Shown here: positions 1 to 9,650 of the stretch, piece by piece
How the letters are laid out: every line of letters starts with the position of its first letter
Numbering within the stretch: the stretch's first letter is position 1
Assembly (NCBI RefSeq): GCF_001661265.1
Contig: NW_017566995.1
Span: 372,001 to 436,000 of the forward strand
Length of the DNA stretch: 64,000 nucleotides
Source: Saitoella complicata NRRL Y-17804
Lineage: Eukaryota > Ascomycota > Saitoellomycetes > Saitoellales > Saitoellaceae
Direction of reading: 5' to 3'
The notes under the pieces: generated by a model
What the model saw: only the letters and a program-made list of their open reading frames with translations
Told to the model about the DNA's origin: nothing
The model's database searches: none
Translations under genes and position numbers: made by a program

Positions 1-1533
1 CTCGACAGTCGTCAAACTCTTACACAGAACCATGTTCCTCTTCATCGCATTCGCAATGATGGTCAAGGACAACGTGACAGAAACCGGCAATCCCTCGGGA
101 ATGAAAGCGACAGCGACAGTGATGATATCGATGAGGATAGCAGAAGTGTTGAGGTAATTGGGGTAATCCCTCTTCAACCACGCACCCCAAAGAATCGCAA
201 CAAGAGCTGCTGTGAACACGGCCAACGAAGCGATGATGATAACGAACCGCAGAATTTCCTTCTGGAGCGTAGTCATGGCACCGCCACCAGACGAAGACAA
301 CTTGGCAATACGTCCAAAGACGGTCATATCACCAGTCTGAATGACGACACCGAGACCAGAACCAGAAACACAGTGCGTACCCTGCATCCCAACGTTCTTC
401 GTCTCCATAAAGTTCGGATCAGTACACTCAACAGTCCCCGCAATCGCATCCGATTCACCCGTTAGCACAGACCGATCGAACTTCAAATCAGACGAAACCT
501 CGAGCATCCTAATATCAGCCGGAATCTTGTTTCCAAGGTTGACATAAATCAAATCACCGACGACCAACTCCGCCGCAGCGATACGAGTCTGCTGACCATC
601 ACGCAAGACAAGAGCTTCAGCCGGCAAGAGGTTTCCGATGGACGACATAACACGCGTCGTACTCCAATCCTGATAAGCGTTAAACCCAGCCTGGATACAA
701 ATAACAACCAACAAAATCACACCCAACGCCAAATTGGGCACCTCAGGCGGATCACCCAACGGCCTCCACGAGATAATGGAGACGATGGCAGCGATGAACA
801 ACAAGGACCCAAAGCCTCCGAAGAAATACTCGAGCCATTTCTTGACGAGGTTGGGGCGGTGAGGGGTGATTTCGTTACGGCCGCCTTCCTTGAGACGGGT
901 AGCAGCGGAGGAGGCGGAGAGACCGGTGGGGCGGGAAGCGAGGCCGACGCGGGCGAGGAGTTCGGGTTCGGGGATTGTGTGCCAGTCGAGGGAGGCGACG
1001 TCGCCGGCGGCTTTGGTGGGGGGTTTTACCTCGGGGCGGGCGACAGAGTTGGAGACTTGGATGGAGAGGGTGCGGTAGACTATGTAATGTTAGCAGAGGT
1101 GGCATGGAGGAAAGAGCACAAGGAACATACTGGGAGGAATTCTAAGTTCCGCCGGAACCTCCTCACGTCCGAAACTTCCACGACGAGAGATCCTCGCACT
1201 TATTCCACTCGCCGTAGACATCCCACTCATAGACGTCCTGGTCCTACTCAACGGAATCCCAGGCTCGGCGAACTTGATCATACGGATGTAATCATCTTCA
1301 TCGCGGCCACCACCACGGGCGGAAGAACCAACAGGCTCGACCTCGGTGGTGAGGGTGCGGGAGAATGCGACACCGGGGATGGGGACACCGCTGATGGGAG
1401 GGGGAAGAGTGAATTGACGACGAACGGGGCCGGCATCGCGGTCAGGAGAGCCAGCACGGATTTCTGCGCCATGAATGCGGATGCGGCGGGCTTCCTTCTT
1501 AGGAGTTTCGATGTCAATGGAGGAGTCCGACAT
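1..1533 (-). CDS. P2C (Na+/K+-ATPase-like) P-type cation ATPase, 5' part only
   Basis: ATP-driven cation pump of the plasma or internal membrane. Two exons are visible (1131-1533 and 1-1079), joined across a 51-bp GTATGT...TAG intron at 1080-1130 with a GCTAAC branch site; the join reads LRIPPIYRTLSI. The first ~150 residues are a hydrophilic, serine- and arginine-rich cytosolic tail. Next come the cation-ATPase N domain (GGRNEITPHRP), the first transmembrane pair (FGSLLFIAAIVSII), the actuator domain with SVLTGESDA, and the M4 signature FIPEGLPVSV. PEGL, and the overall match to Na+/K+-ATPase alpha rather than to SERCA, PMR1 or PMA1, suggest subclass IIC as found in many filamentous fungi. 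The window ends at CKSLTTVE, just before the expected DKTGT phosphorylation site, so about 494 residues are seen and the remainder lies outside. The transported ion is not known from sequence. Confidence 0.88.
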
Positions 1534-2249
1534 TGTTGACGCGTGCGATATTCGACGACAACGAGACGAGCTCTTTTTAAGACGATCGACTCGAATAAAT
1601 GCTGAGACAACAGACGGCTGAAACGGACCGAGAGAAGGTGAGGACGGGAAACGGACCGCGATGAGATGAGATGAGCTCGATGGGGCGAAGGGTATAGGAC
1701 CCTGTAACAGAGAAGCGACGATTGTCTACCCGAAGGTATTGACGAATCAAGCGGGATGTATGCGCAGGCTGGGAGTGGACGGTACGGCGATGGACGAACG
1801 AGGAGCAGAAAGCATTGTTGGATGATTTATATCCTACTCAACCCAACCGCAACCCCTACCCCTATCGATCAAACCGGGATCGCCTCTGCCCAATGGCAAC
1901 CCTGGGCGCAAAGACGGCGGCCAGCCCTTGCCCTCTTTTTTTCTCGCTTCCCATGGTTAAGTGGAGTGTTGACGTTTCAGGCAGCGGCGTCCAATCCCAT
2001 GGCCAAGTTGCCAAGCTCGGTGCCTGTCTCATCCAGCAGACAGTTAGAGCGGCAGAGGTAACGTTCTGGCTAGGGCTATGAGCTTTGGGTTTGGGTTTGG
2101 GTTCAAGCAGGCACGCGTCCCTTAGCTCCGGCAAAACCACGAAGGGGGCAAATTAAGCCGACAAGAGGGCGATCTCCCTAGTGACATCACGGCGTTTACC
2201 ATTGACCTATTGCTGGGCGAGGTCTCGAACGCGTGGGAAGCGCAAAAAG
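1534..2249. other. Intergenic: 5' region of the P-type ATPase
   Basis: No supportable gene. It holds the leader and promoter of the ATPase gene, a short GATGA repeat near 1660, and three tandem TTTGGG units at 2084-2101. Open frames here lack conserved content. Confidence 0.6.
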
Positions 2250-2321
2250 TGAGGGACACCTGACTTGAACAGATAACCTTACGATCTGGAGTCGTACGCG
2301 CTACCATTGCGCCAGCCCCCC
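2250..2321 (-). tRNA. tRNA-Trp (anticodon CCA)
   Basis: On the minus strand the 72 nt fold into a full cloverleaf. The acceptor stem is GGGGGGC against GTCCCTC (two G-U pairs) with discriminator A. The D stem is GCGC/GCGC, the anticodon stem TACGA/TCGTA carries loop CTCCAGA (anticodon CCA), the variable loop is 5 nt, and the T stem is ATCTG/CAGGT with loop TTCAAGT. No intron is present. The D-arm sequence GCGCAATGGTAGCGC is typical of eukaryotic nuclear tRNA-Trp. The A-box and B-box needed for RNA polymerase III are internal. Confidence 0.93.
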
Positions 2322-2703
2322 AAGTTGGTGTTTGATGTTTTTCATTTGTGGTTTATGTACTCAAACATGACATCCGACGTTGTTCGAGCTCTCTACACTT
2401 TGATGCTGATCTATATCGAGGACGACATTATCAACACTGCCTCGGTCATGTTACATTGTGGTGCAGTCATATACTTGCTGAGCCACGCCGTCGTGCACTG
2501 CCCGTTTTCATTCTACAAAATCAATGAATAATTCACAAAGGATATCCTGATCGACTAGGTACCCAGAATTGTAATTGACGCGGAAAAACAGTGGCATCTG
2601 GGCCCTGGGCGCTGACGTCCTGGCAGGTTTTTGCGCAGTGGGCGTGGGAAACCCTTATTGGAGGATACGTATATCGAACCACGACTATATCCGTTATGCC
2701 GTG
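2322..2703. other. Intergenic between tRNA-Trp and LSC2
   Basis: No gene is seen. This is AT-richer DNA covering the upstream flank of the tRNA and the 3' flank of the succinyl-CoA ligase gene. Confidence 0.6.
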
Positions 2704-4127
2704 CTACGCCTCAATCTTCTGACCCTCCTTCACTGCCAACATAGCCGCCTCATCCAAATCATCCTCAATCAACAGCCTCCCCGCAACCCCCTCTGCATCC
2801 TCAATAATCTTCCTCGCCTCATCAACCTTCGTACCCTGTAACCTAACAACAATCGGCGTATCCAACTTCAACACCTTCTGCGCACTCACAACCGCCTCAG
2901 CAATCGTATCACACCTCATAATCCCACCAAATATATTAACAAAGATACATTTGACTTGTGGGTCGGAGGAGATGATTCGGAATGCTTCGGTTACTTGTTG
3001 GACCGTTGCTGAGCCGCCTACGTCGAGGAAGTTTGCGGGTTTGCCGCCGTGGAGTTGGATGATGTCCATCGTTGCCATGGCCAACCCAGCGCCGTTCACG
3101 AGACACCCGATATTCCCATCCATCCCAATATAATTCAGCCCAACCTTCTTTGCTTTCGTTTCTCGTGGGTCTTCCTCTGCGTCTTCCTCTCCCATCGCGA
3201 ATATCCGTTTTTGTCGAAACGCGGCGGAGTCATCAAACACGATCTTCGCATCGAACGCAACGATCCTTCCGTCGGGCGTCTCTCCGAACGGGTTAATCTC
3301 CAACTGTGTCGCATCAATCGAATGAAACAGCGTCCATAGACTCGCGATCTCGGAAGCAGCGTCATCCAACAAATCTTCTTTGAACCCAAGATTCCTGGCT
3401 AACCGCTCACACTGATCCGGACTTGGTCCATTCTGGATATCATTCACCACCTCTCTAAACATCTGCTCTGGATGTTCCTCCGCAACACCCTCAATATCCA
3501 TCCCACCTATCGGGCTCCCGATAATCACTGGTCGCTGCGTCGTTGGATCGAGAATAATACAAATGTACGTTTCCCGTGCGATATCCAGCGCTTCGGCAAT
3601 CATGACTTTCTGTACGGACACTCCAGATGGGGGAGTCTGCTTCGTGACGAGTTCGTAGCCGATCATCTGTGATATGAGGCCGGGGAGGGAGGAGTAGTCT
3701 TTTGTCAGGTGTACGCCGGATTCGAGCCCACTTTTCGGAAAATGGCCTTTTCCTCTGCCACCAGCATGAATCTGTGCCTTGACGACAAGTTCTTTCGCAT
3801 CTATGCCAGTCTGTCAGCCATGCCTTCTAGGTTCGAGGATCGAGAGGCATACCCAAGGACCGCGCATGCTCATCCGCTCCCTCAGCTTTATCCACCACAA
3901 TGAACTTTTGCACATTGATACCATGCTCCTCCATCAACCCTTTACTCTGATACTCATGCAAATTCAACCATCTTCTCTGCATTCCCACCAACTTGGCCGG
4001 CTACTCCATCGTCAGTCCCCTGCCCTCGACTTCGAAGCGGTCCAAACGCAAAAGGACATACCTGCCATTGACGAACATACTGCGGTCTCACGAGGCGCTT
4101 AACACTGTGCCGAATACTTCCTGACAT
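2704..4127 (-). CDS. LSC2: Succinyl-CoA ligase (ADP-forming) subunit beta, mitochondrial
   Basis: TCA-cycle enzyme of the mitochondrial matrix: succinyl-CoA + ADP + Pi gives succinate + ATP + CoA, with the alpha subunit encoded elsewhere. Three exons (4062-4127, 3853-4000, 2704-3800) with introns of 61 bp (4001-4061) and 52 bp (3801-3852) give a 436-residue protein. The N terminus is arginine-rich (MSGSIRHSVKRLVRPQ), as expected for a matrix-targeting peptide. The mature protein begins at NLHEYQSKGLMEEHGI, the ATP-grasp start of this family. AQIHAGGRGKGHF, LEINPFGETPDG, CLVNGAGLAMATMD and NFLDVGGSAT follow in the usual order. Length is normal for the family. The start is the first ATG that gives a targeting peptide in frame with exon 2. 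Downstream on the same strand lies tRNA-Trp; no operon-like relation is implied. Confidence 0.96.
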
Positions 4128-4546
4128 ACTGTCGATAACGGACCAAATGGTGTGTCCATGCTCTCTCGTCCATATTGTCGTTATATGCTTCCCTGGGCAG
4201 ATGATCTTCCTTTCCTTGTGACCGCGGGCCGAGCGGAGAATCTGGGGCATAGGGTTTGGGGTGCATGAGCCAGAACGTCATATGTATGATATGATAACCA
4301 ATCCAATTTCCAATTCTTTGCTAATCCATAGTATAATATCGAGGTGATAGATGAACAAAAGAGTAGACCTAGATATAGAGAAGGACAACATCCTCCAACT
4401 TCTTCCCTCGCATCTTGAATGCAAAAAAGACCATCCTCTTCCTCCCCCAGCACCTATTGCAAAGCAAAGAATAAACGCCCCAATCCAAAAGCAAAATAAT
4501 AAACCAAAAATTAAATACCGCTTTGTCCTTCGTTTTGTTTCCTCGC
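4128..4546. other. Intergenic between LSC2 and LDB19
   Basis: Holds the LSC2 promoter side and an AT-rich 3' flank for the LDB19 gene, with several runs of A and T near 4490-4520. No supportable coding sequence. Confidence 0.55.
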
Positions 4547-5881
4547 TCATTGTCCTTCCTCAATCACCCATCTCTGATCAGCAGCAGCAAACGGTCTTCT
4601 GTGTGGAGGCGGCCTCGAAGGGCCCTCGCCATTATCCATCGCAGCAGGAGGACTCGAATATCTCGGTACTTCCGGAAGACCCAGCAATCCCTTTCCAGCA
4701 ACATCCTCGAACTTCGGCGGTCCCTCGTCGGCGACATCCTCATACAATGGCGGACACTCCAAATCCCAACTAACTCCCAGCCCAGGTCGATCAGTGAGAA
4801 CCAACGGGAACTGCAATCGCAATACCCTCGCGGCGCCTGTTGCTGCACCATGTGGTTGACCTGGTGATGGGCGGTTCTCCTCGACTACGACAGCCTCGAA
4901 GATGAACTTGTGAGAGACAGCGATACCAGCTGCAGACTCGACTGCGCAGGCAGGGTGTGCGAGTATATGCGTACCACAGTGGACTTCGGCTTCGACTTTA
5001 CCCTCGGACGTATCCGTCTTCCAACCAGTCTTCATCTCACCGGCACCGACTGTGCGGGTCTCCTCGTACAGGATACCTTTCCCGGCGCCGCCGAGCTTGG
5101 CTTCGTGTTCTTTGCAAGCGGGCGAGATGACCTTCGCATACTCATCGACGCGCCAAGTCATCTTTCGGAGACGCCATCGAGTAGTTGGCGACGAGTTCGT
5201 ACCCGTGAACGTAACTTCGAGGATAAAGTCGGATCCAGGATGGACGACGTTTGGAAGTGTGATGGATGCTGTGAGTGATGTTGGAGGGAAGACACGGATG
5301 TACTGCTTGTCCGGTCCTGGGAGGATTGCTCGCGCGAGGTGAAGTGGTCGGGTAAACTCGAGGGGTTGTTGATGCTTATTCGACGGAGTGCACGATCCGA
5401 CGAGGCAGTAACTGATGCCTGCCAACGCAGAGGTTGTGGATGCTGGCAGATGACCCGGGATGAGATAGGAAAACGGGTACGAATGCGTGCCGTTTCTCAA
5501 GGTAACCGGCGCTTCGAAGAATGTCCAAGTGTGAATGACCGTAGTTCGAGTCGTACAAGCCGCGCAATTAGAAACAACAGGCCTCCGTGTAGTAACCTCG
5601 GCGACCAAACTCAGCTTGAGCGTATCCACACTAATACTCGTCCCCAACACGACCAACTTAAACTGACCACTCAGCAACGCACCCGTCGAGTCCTTCGGCA
5701 ATCCATATGATACGAGCGGCGGACTTTCAATCGTGACATTCAATGCTGCCTCGGGTGGCGCGGCACCTTTCGGCCCCTTCGACGGTGTTCCGGATCGCGA
5801 ACCCGGTTCCGAGCCAGTATGCTGTGTCTTCTTCGAGGAGGAAGAAGTCGGCCGCGAGCCATGAAGTAGCAACGACGGCAT
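4547..5881 (-). CDS. LDB19: LDB19/ART1-type alpha-arrestin, ubiquitin-ligase adaptor
   Basis: Alpha-arrestin of the fungal LDB19/Art1 family. In yeast, Art1 recruits the HECT ligase Rsp5 to plasma-membrane nutrient transporters and drives their endocytosis. Single exon, 444 residues from the first ATG; the open frame continues 75 codons upstream but without another ATG and with leader-like composition. A short serine-rich, basic N terminus precedes the family core, with LVSYGLPKDSTGALLSGQ, VTTRRPVVSNCAACTT, HSYPFSYLIPGHLPA, RWRLRKMTWRVDEYAKVI and TGAARVLRLQFPLV, in the same order as in ascomycete orthologues. CPPLYEDV near the end gives a PPxY motif (PPLY), the expected Rsp5 WW-domain ligand. 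A second arrestin gene lies directly upstream on the same strand. Confidence 0.9.
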   Translation of the reverse strand: MPSLLLHGSRPTSSSSKKTQHTGSEPGSRSGTPSKGPKGAAPPEAALNVTIESPPLVSYGLPKDSTGALLSGQFKLVVLGTSISVDTLKLSLVAEVTTRRPVVSNCAACTTRTTVIHTWTFFEAPVTLRNGTHSYPFSYLIPGHLPASTTSALAGISYCLVGSCTPSNKHQQPLEFTRPLHLARAILPGPDKQYIRVFPPTSLTASITLPNVVHPGSDFILEVTFTGTNSSPTTRWRLRKMTWRVDEYAKVISPACKEHEAKLGGAGKGILYEETRTVGAGEMKTGWKTDTSEGKVEAEVHCGTHILAHPACAVESAAGIAVSHKFIFEAVVVEENRPSPGQPHGAATGAARVLRLQFPLVLTDRPGLGVSWDLECPPLYEDVADEGPPKFEDVAGKGLLGLPEVPRYSSPPAAMDNGEGPSRPPPHRRPFAAADQRWVIEEGQ

Positions 5882-6533
5882 ATGTGATGATTCTCGATTT
5901 GAGGAAAACAGTTTGGGCGATATATGCTGTGCAACCGGCTGTTGGCGTACAGCTGGTCGAGGAAAGGGTTCAGCGTGGTGGAGATGTTGTGATAAGATGA
6001 AAGAAAGGAGGTCGGGTATAGGCGTCGGGAAGCGATGAGGGATGGGATGAGCAGCAGGCGCAGTGACGGCAACGGTATCTCTGGCTGGTCGACGGTCTTG
6101 GTCCACGGGTATCTCTGCTGGGCGTTTGCTCGTTGATAAGAGCTGGTGTGCTCCTCGCGTGCTGGCATGCAGGTGTGGCGGGGTGTCTGAGTGAAGCTGA
6201 CATCAGCAAGCAACTGCTTGGGAGCCAGACCGGTACACTTCGTACTTCTAATAAAGGATATTCCCTAAAGCTAATAAATACGCTGCACAAACAAACCTGT
6301 AGCATAAACAACAAGGCAAGGAAAAAGACAACACCATCTGCTTCGCTTCCGTGCTTGCACTCCTTCACCAACCCATATGCCATAACATACACTCCTTCGT
6401 TCCTTTCCCATACGATGTTCCTGTAATCATACCGTTCTGCTACTGATCGTTTTTGGGTCTCCACTCCTCACTCGATGTGCTTACTTGACAGTCTGATGCA
6501 TCATGCAACGCTCTCAGTTCCCTTTCCCTCAAC
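5882..6533. other. Intergenic between the two arrestin genes
   Basis: Contains the LDB19 5' leader and promoter and the 3' flank of the neighbouring arrestin. The open frames present are unconserved, and some begin only at non-ATG codons. I see no gene. Confidence 0.55.
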
Positions 6534-8914
6534 TTAATGCCCACCAACTCCAACATTCTGCGGCATCTTCAAACTCATACTGGGCCTCCCAGAGCTATCC
6601 GCCCCACTCCCATCCCCACTCCCAGTCCCACTCGACATCTCCTCGCCCGATCCACTCACACCCTTGACTCCCGTCGACGGCCTCGAAAACAACGCACGCT
6701 CCCACTGTCCACGCTCATTCTCACCGAGTTGGAGATGTCTGAATCCAGCGCTGGGGGTAGGGGGTTCAGATCCGCGACGACGACGGCCGAGGTCTTCGGT
6801 TGAGTTGCGGGCTGAGGTGACGGGGGAGAGGAACTCCTCCTCGGAACGACCGACGCGTTGGTCGTCATCGGGCGTAGATGTATGCATAGCAACAAAATAC
6901 CCACCCTCACCACCACGGTCTTCCTCGGGTACGACAGACTCGTACGTCGGAGGAGGGGTCATCATCGGCGGGGGTGCAACATCCGCAAAGAACGACGGAG
7001 GCTGCATACTCGGCGCACGAAGAAGATGCATAGGCCTTCCAGAAGACATATGAGACGGAATCGAGTTTGCCGACTCAGGTGCGAATTCACCGGATCCACC
7101 ACGCATGAGTTCGGCCATCGGATCCACCATCGGGATAACTTCGCCAGTTCCAGCCGAAGATGGGTTGTTCCCATTCAACTGGTTAGTCTGGCACGGACAC
7201 GGCAATCGTGCAGTAACAGTCTTTGGACCGACTTCATATGCCGGCAATGCCGTATTAGCCATCGTGCATCGACAACTCATCAAGTGAATCGGAGAGTCGA
7301 TGCTAATCTCGAAATGCCTGCGACGACCGGAGTTGTTCTCGTCCACCTTCGACAAACGCATCACGATCTTCAACCAGTGATGAACGCGGATGTTGGGATA
7401 TGTCGTATCGAAATGAAGTTTCTCCTTCTTCTCCTTGGGTGTACATCCCGGTATTTGTGCGGAAAACTCCAGTTCCGTGCTGCCGATACTAAGGTTGCCC
7501 TCCAATTGTCCGAGCAAACTGTCACTTCCGTCCTGAACCGGATTCGACGAACTCGATGCAGACGCATTATCGGCACTTTTCTCCAAAAGTAGTATCTTTC
7601 GTGTCGGCTCCAAGCGATGCACCTTCTTGTTTCGACAATAGTACTCCACATTCTCCGTCAAGAAAATCTTGATCCTATGCACACGAACCTTGGCGAGCGG
7701 CGTTAGCTTGAACGCAATAGGAATCTTTTGTCCAATCGGAAACGCTTTGCCGGAAACAACAATATCGTAGTGAAGCTGGTCCTCCCTGTCCAATCACGTT
7801 AGCATATTACAGGAACCGTCGACAACTGGACATACCAATTACGCGAGATCGCAATAGGCTCACTCCCCTCCAAACTTCCCTCCCCAGGACTACGAATCAA
7901 CACAATCTCCGTCTTCCCCTTCAAATCACTCTTAAACGCACCCGCCCTCTCCACGATCGCCTCCAACTCATACTTGACGCTTCCCATATCACACTCGATC
8001 GTTTCAGGTAACTTACTGTCGAGTGGAAGTTCGAAGGTGTATGCGTACTCTCCTGGCGGGAAGATGCGGTAACCGCGCATTTGGGTGGTTGTATGCTCGT
8101 GTTTGGTGAAGGACCGGGAGTTGGTTTTGCCGAGGGACGGGAGTGTGGAGGTTGTGAGGGGTGAGGATTGGATGGGGCCGCCGAAGGGTTTGAAGGCGTC
8201 TGCACCGTGCGTATGCTCGGCCATTGGGAACTGAGCGTTGAAGAATGGCCATGCGTGGGTCATGATCTCTTTCTCTTCGTAAAACTCGGTTTTGCGAGGT
8301 GGGATGCCTTCTGGCCACTCCGTTCGGGCACGACCCTTGAATATCAAAGTGATTGCCTTGACTTTACATGCTTTCTGAATCTTGAGGATCAATGATCCAC
8401 GAAGCATAGCCGGTGCAGTATTAGCAAACTCATTAGGTTCATACCCCGTCAAAAACAAAACTGGCTCAGCAAGTGCAATCGACAAAGTCGTCTGTCCCGT
8501 AGACGCAAGTGCTTTCTTCATCGTAGCGGGTTGCTGAAACGCAGGCTGATGATTAACCTGAAGACTGGCTCTCCTTGACGTAGTCGGGTCAGCGGCAGTC
8601 GCAGGCGATCTTGGCGGACTTGGCGGTGTATTTACACCGGGTGAATGCCTCGCTATATAGGTGTTTGTTGACGATACAGTCGTCCCAGAACTTATCGAGG
8701 AGGCCCTTTGTCGGCCACCGCCGGTGAGCTTCTTCGCGATGGAGGAAATCTTGTGGTGTGACGCAGTATGGGCTGCGTTCGGGAAAGCAAGATGATCCTG
8801 CTCGTCTGAGGTAGCAGATGAGGCGTTGGAAGCAAGTGAACCCCTACGAAGACTCCTGATTGAACTGGAGCGTCGTACTTGGTTTGTAGTTTCTGGTGGT
8901 TGATTGAAGGTCAT
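6534..8914 (-). CDS. Alpha-arrestin (Arrestin_N + Arrestin_C), PPxY adaptor
   Basis: Second alpha-arrestin, probably an adaptor between transporters and an Rsp5-type ubiquitin ligase. Two exons (7836-8914, 6534-7785) with a 50-bp intron at 7786-7835 (ATGCTAACG branch region) give 776 residues; the junction reads AISRNW/EDQLHYDI. A serine-rich N terminus of about 150 residues precedes the arrestin N domain (GSLILKIQKACKVKAITL, FPPGEYAYTFELPLDS, KYELEAIVERAG) and C domain (KIPIAFKLTPLAKVRVHRI, YPNIRVHHWLKIVMRLS, FEISIDSPIHLMSCRC). A long disordered C-terminal tail carries the PPxY motif PPPTYESV and many S/T-P sites. The start is the first ATG. It resembles fungal Rod1/CreD-type arrestins, but I cannot fix the orthologue. 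Adjacent to LDB19 on the same strand; the two arrestins belong to different subfamilies, so recent tandem duplication is unlikely. Confidence 0.88.
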
Positions 8915-9650
8915 CTCCAATCGGATCGCCGGCTATTTCCTGGCACAGCGTGTGTGCGCGCAGCAGGGCGCTATGGGGCTGCACGGGTAAGGCTAAGTGG
9001 CGGATGTAACGGTGAAAACGGCCCGATGAAACCCCCGTATCTGACTGTCGAGGCTGTTTGGCCGAGGGAGCTCGAGGTCGGCCTTGGGATGGTATGGGGG
9101 TACTCGTTAGAGCAGCACCTTCTGGGGAGGGACTTGCTCTTATTCTACTACTGGTCTACTACTGGTCTGAGTATCTGCAACGCTTTCCCGGCTCCATGCA
9201 CACGTTGCAGCTTACCGTTACGACCTAAGACCTCTTTCGCAGCTGTTACGGAACAGCGGAAGTGCTACCAAGCCGATTACCAATCCACGGTAAGGTGACT
9301 CAGGTGACGACTCTTACATCTTACGCTTGGATCATCTGCAGTTCCTCCTTGTACTTGCCGTGCGGTCCGGTCGTTCCGGGACGTTTTTGATCCATCGAAC
9401 GTAGGAAGTCCAGGCTTGGCTGTTTACGCGGAACTGACGACATTTAAAGTTGCAGAGCGGCTGCAGCACGCCCGTCGGCAACTCGCTCCAACCGGTGACG
9501 TCGACACGGCGCTGACGTAAGCAGAGAGATGCAGGGCCAGGCACTGCGCAGAACCCGCGGGAGTGCGTGATGATACAAGTTCTATTACCGTAAAGCGTAA
9601 GTGTCCTTGTCCAGCTGATCATTAAAGCTGCCGTGCACGTGTATCCTTCC
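8915..9650. other. Intergenic between the arrestin gene and LCB2
   Basis: No supportable gene. It carries a short direct repeat (TACTACTGGTC twice near 9149-9172) and the leader of the arrestin gene on one side, the 3' flank of LCB2 on the other. Confidence 0.55.

Noticed and set aside
859-1539. 226-codon plus-strand frame opposite the P-type ATPase
   Set aside because: Glycine-rich antisense shadow of the ATPase N terminus; no conserved content.
2084-2101. Three tandem TTTGGG units as possible interstitial telomere repeat
   Set aside because: Only 18 bp, differs from the common fungal TTAGGG, and lies inside a normal intergenic region.
5882-6106. 75-codon N-terminal extension of LDB19
   Set aside because: Begins only at GTG, lacks conserved residues and reads like leader sequence; nuclear fungal genes start at ATG.
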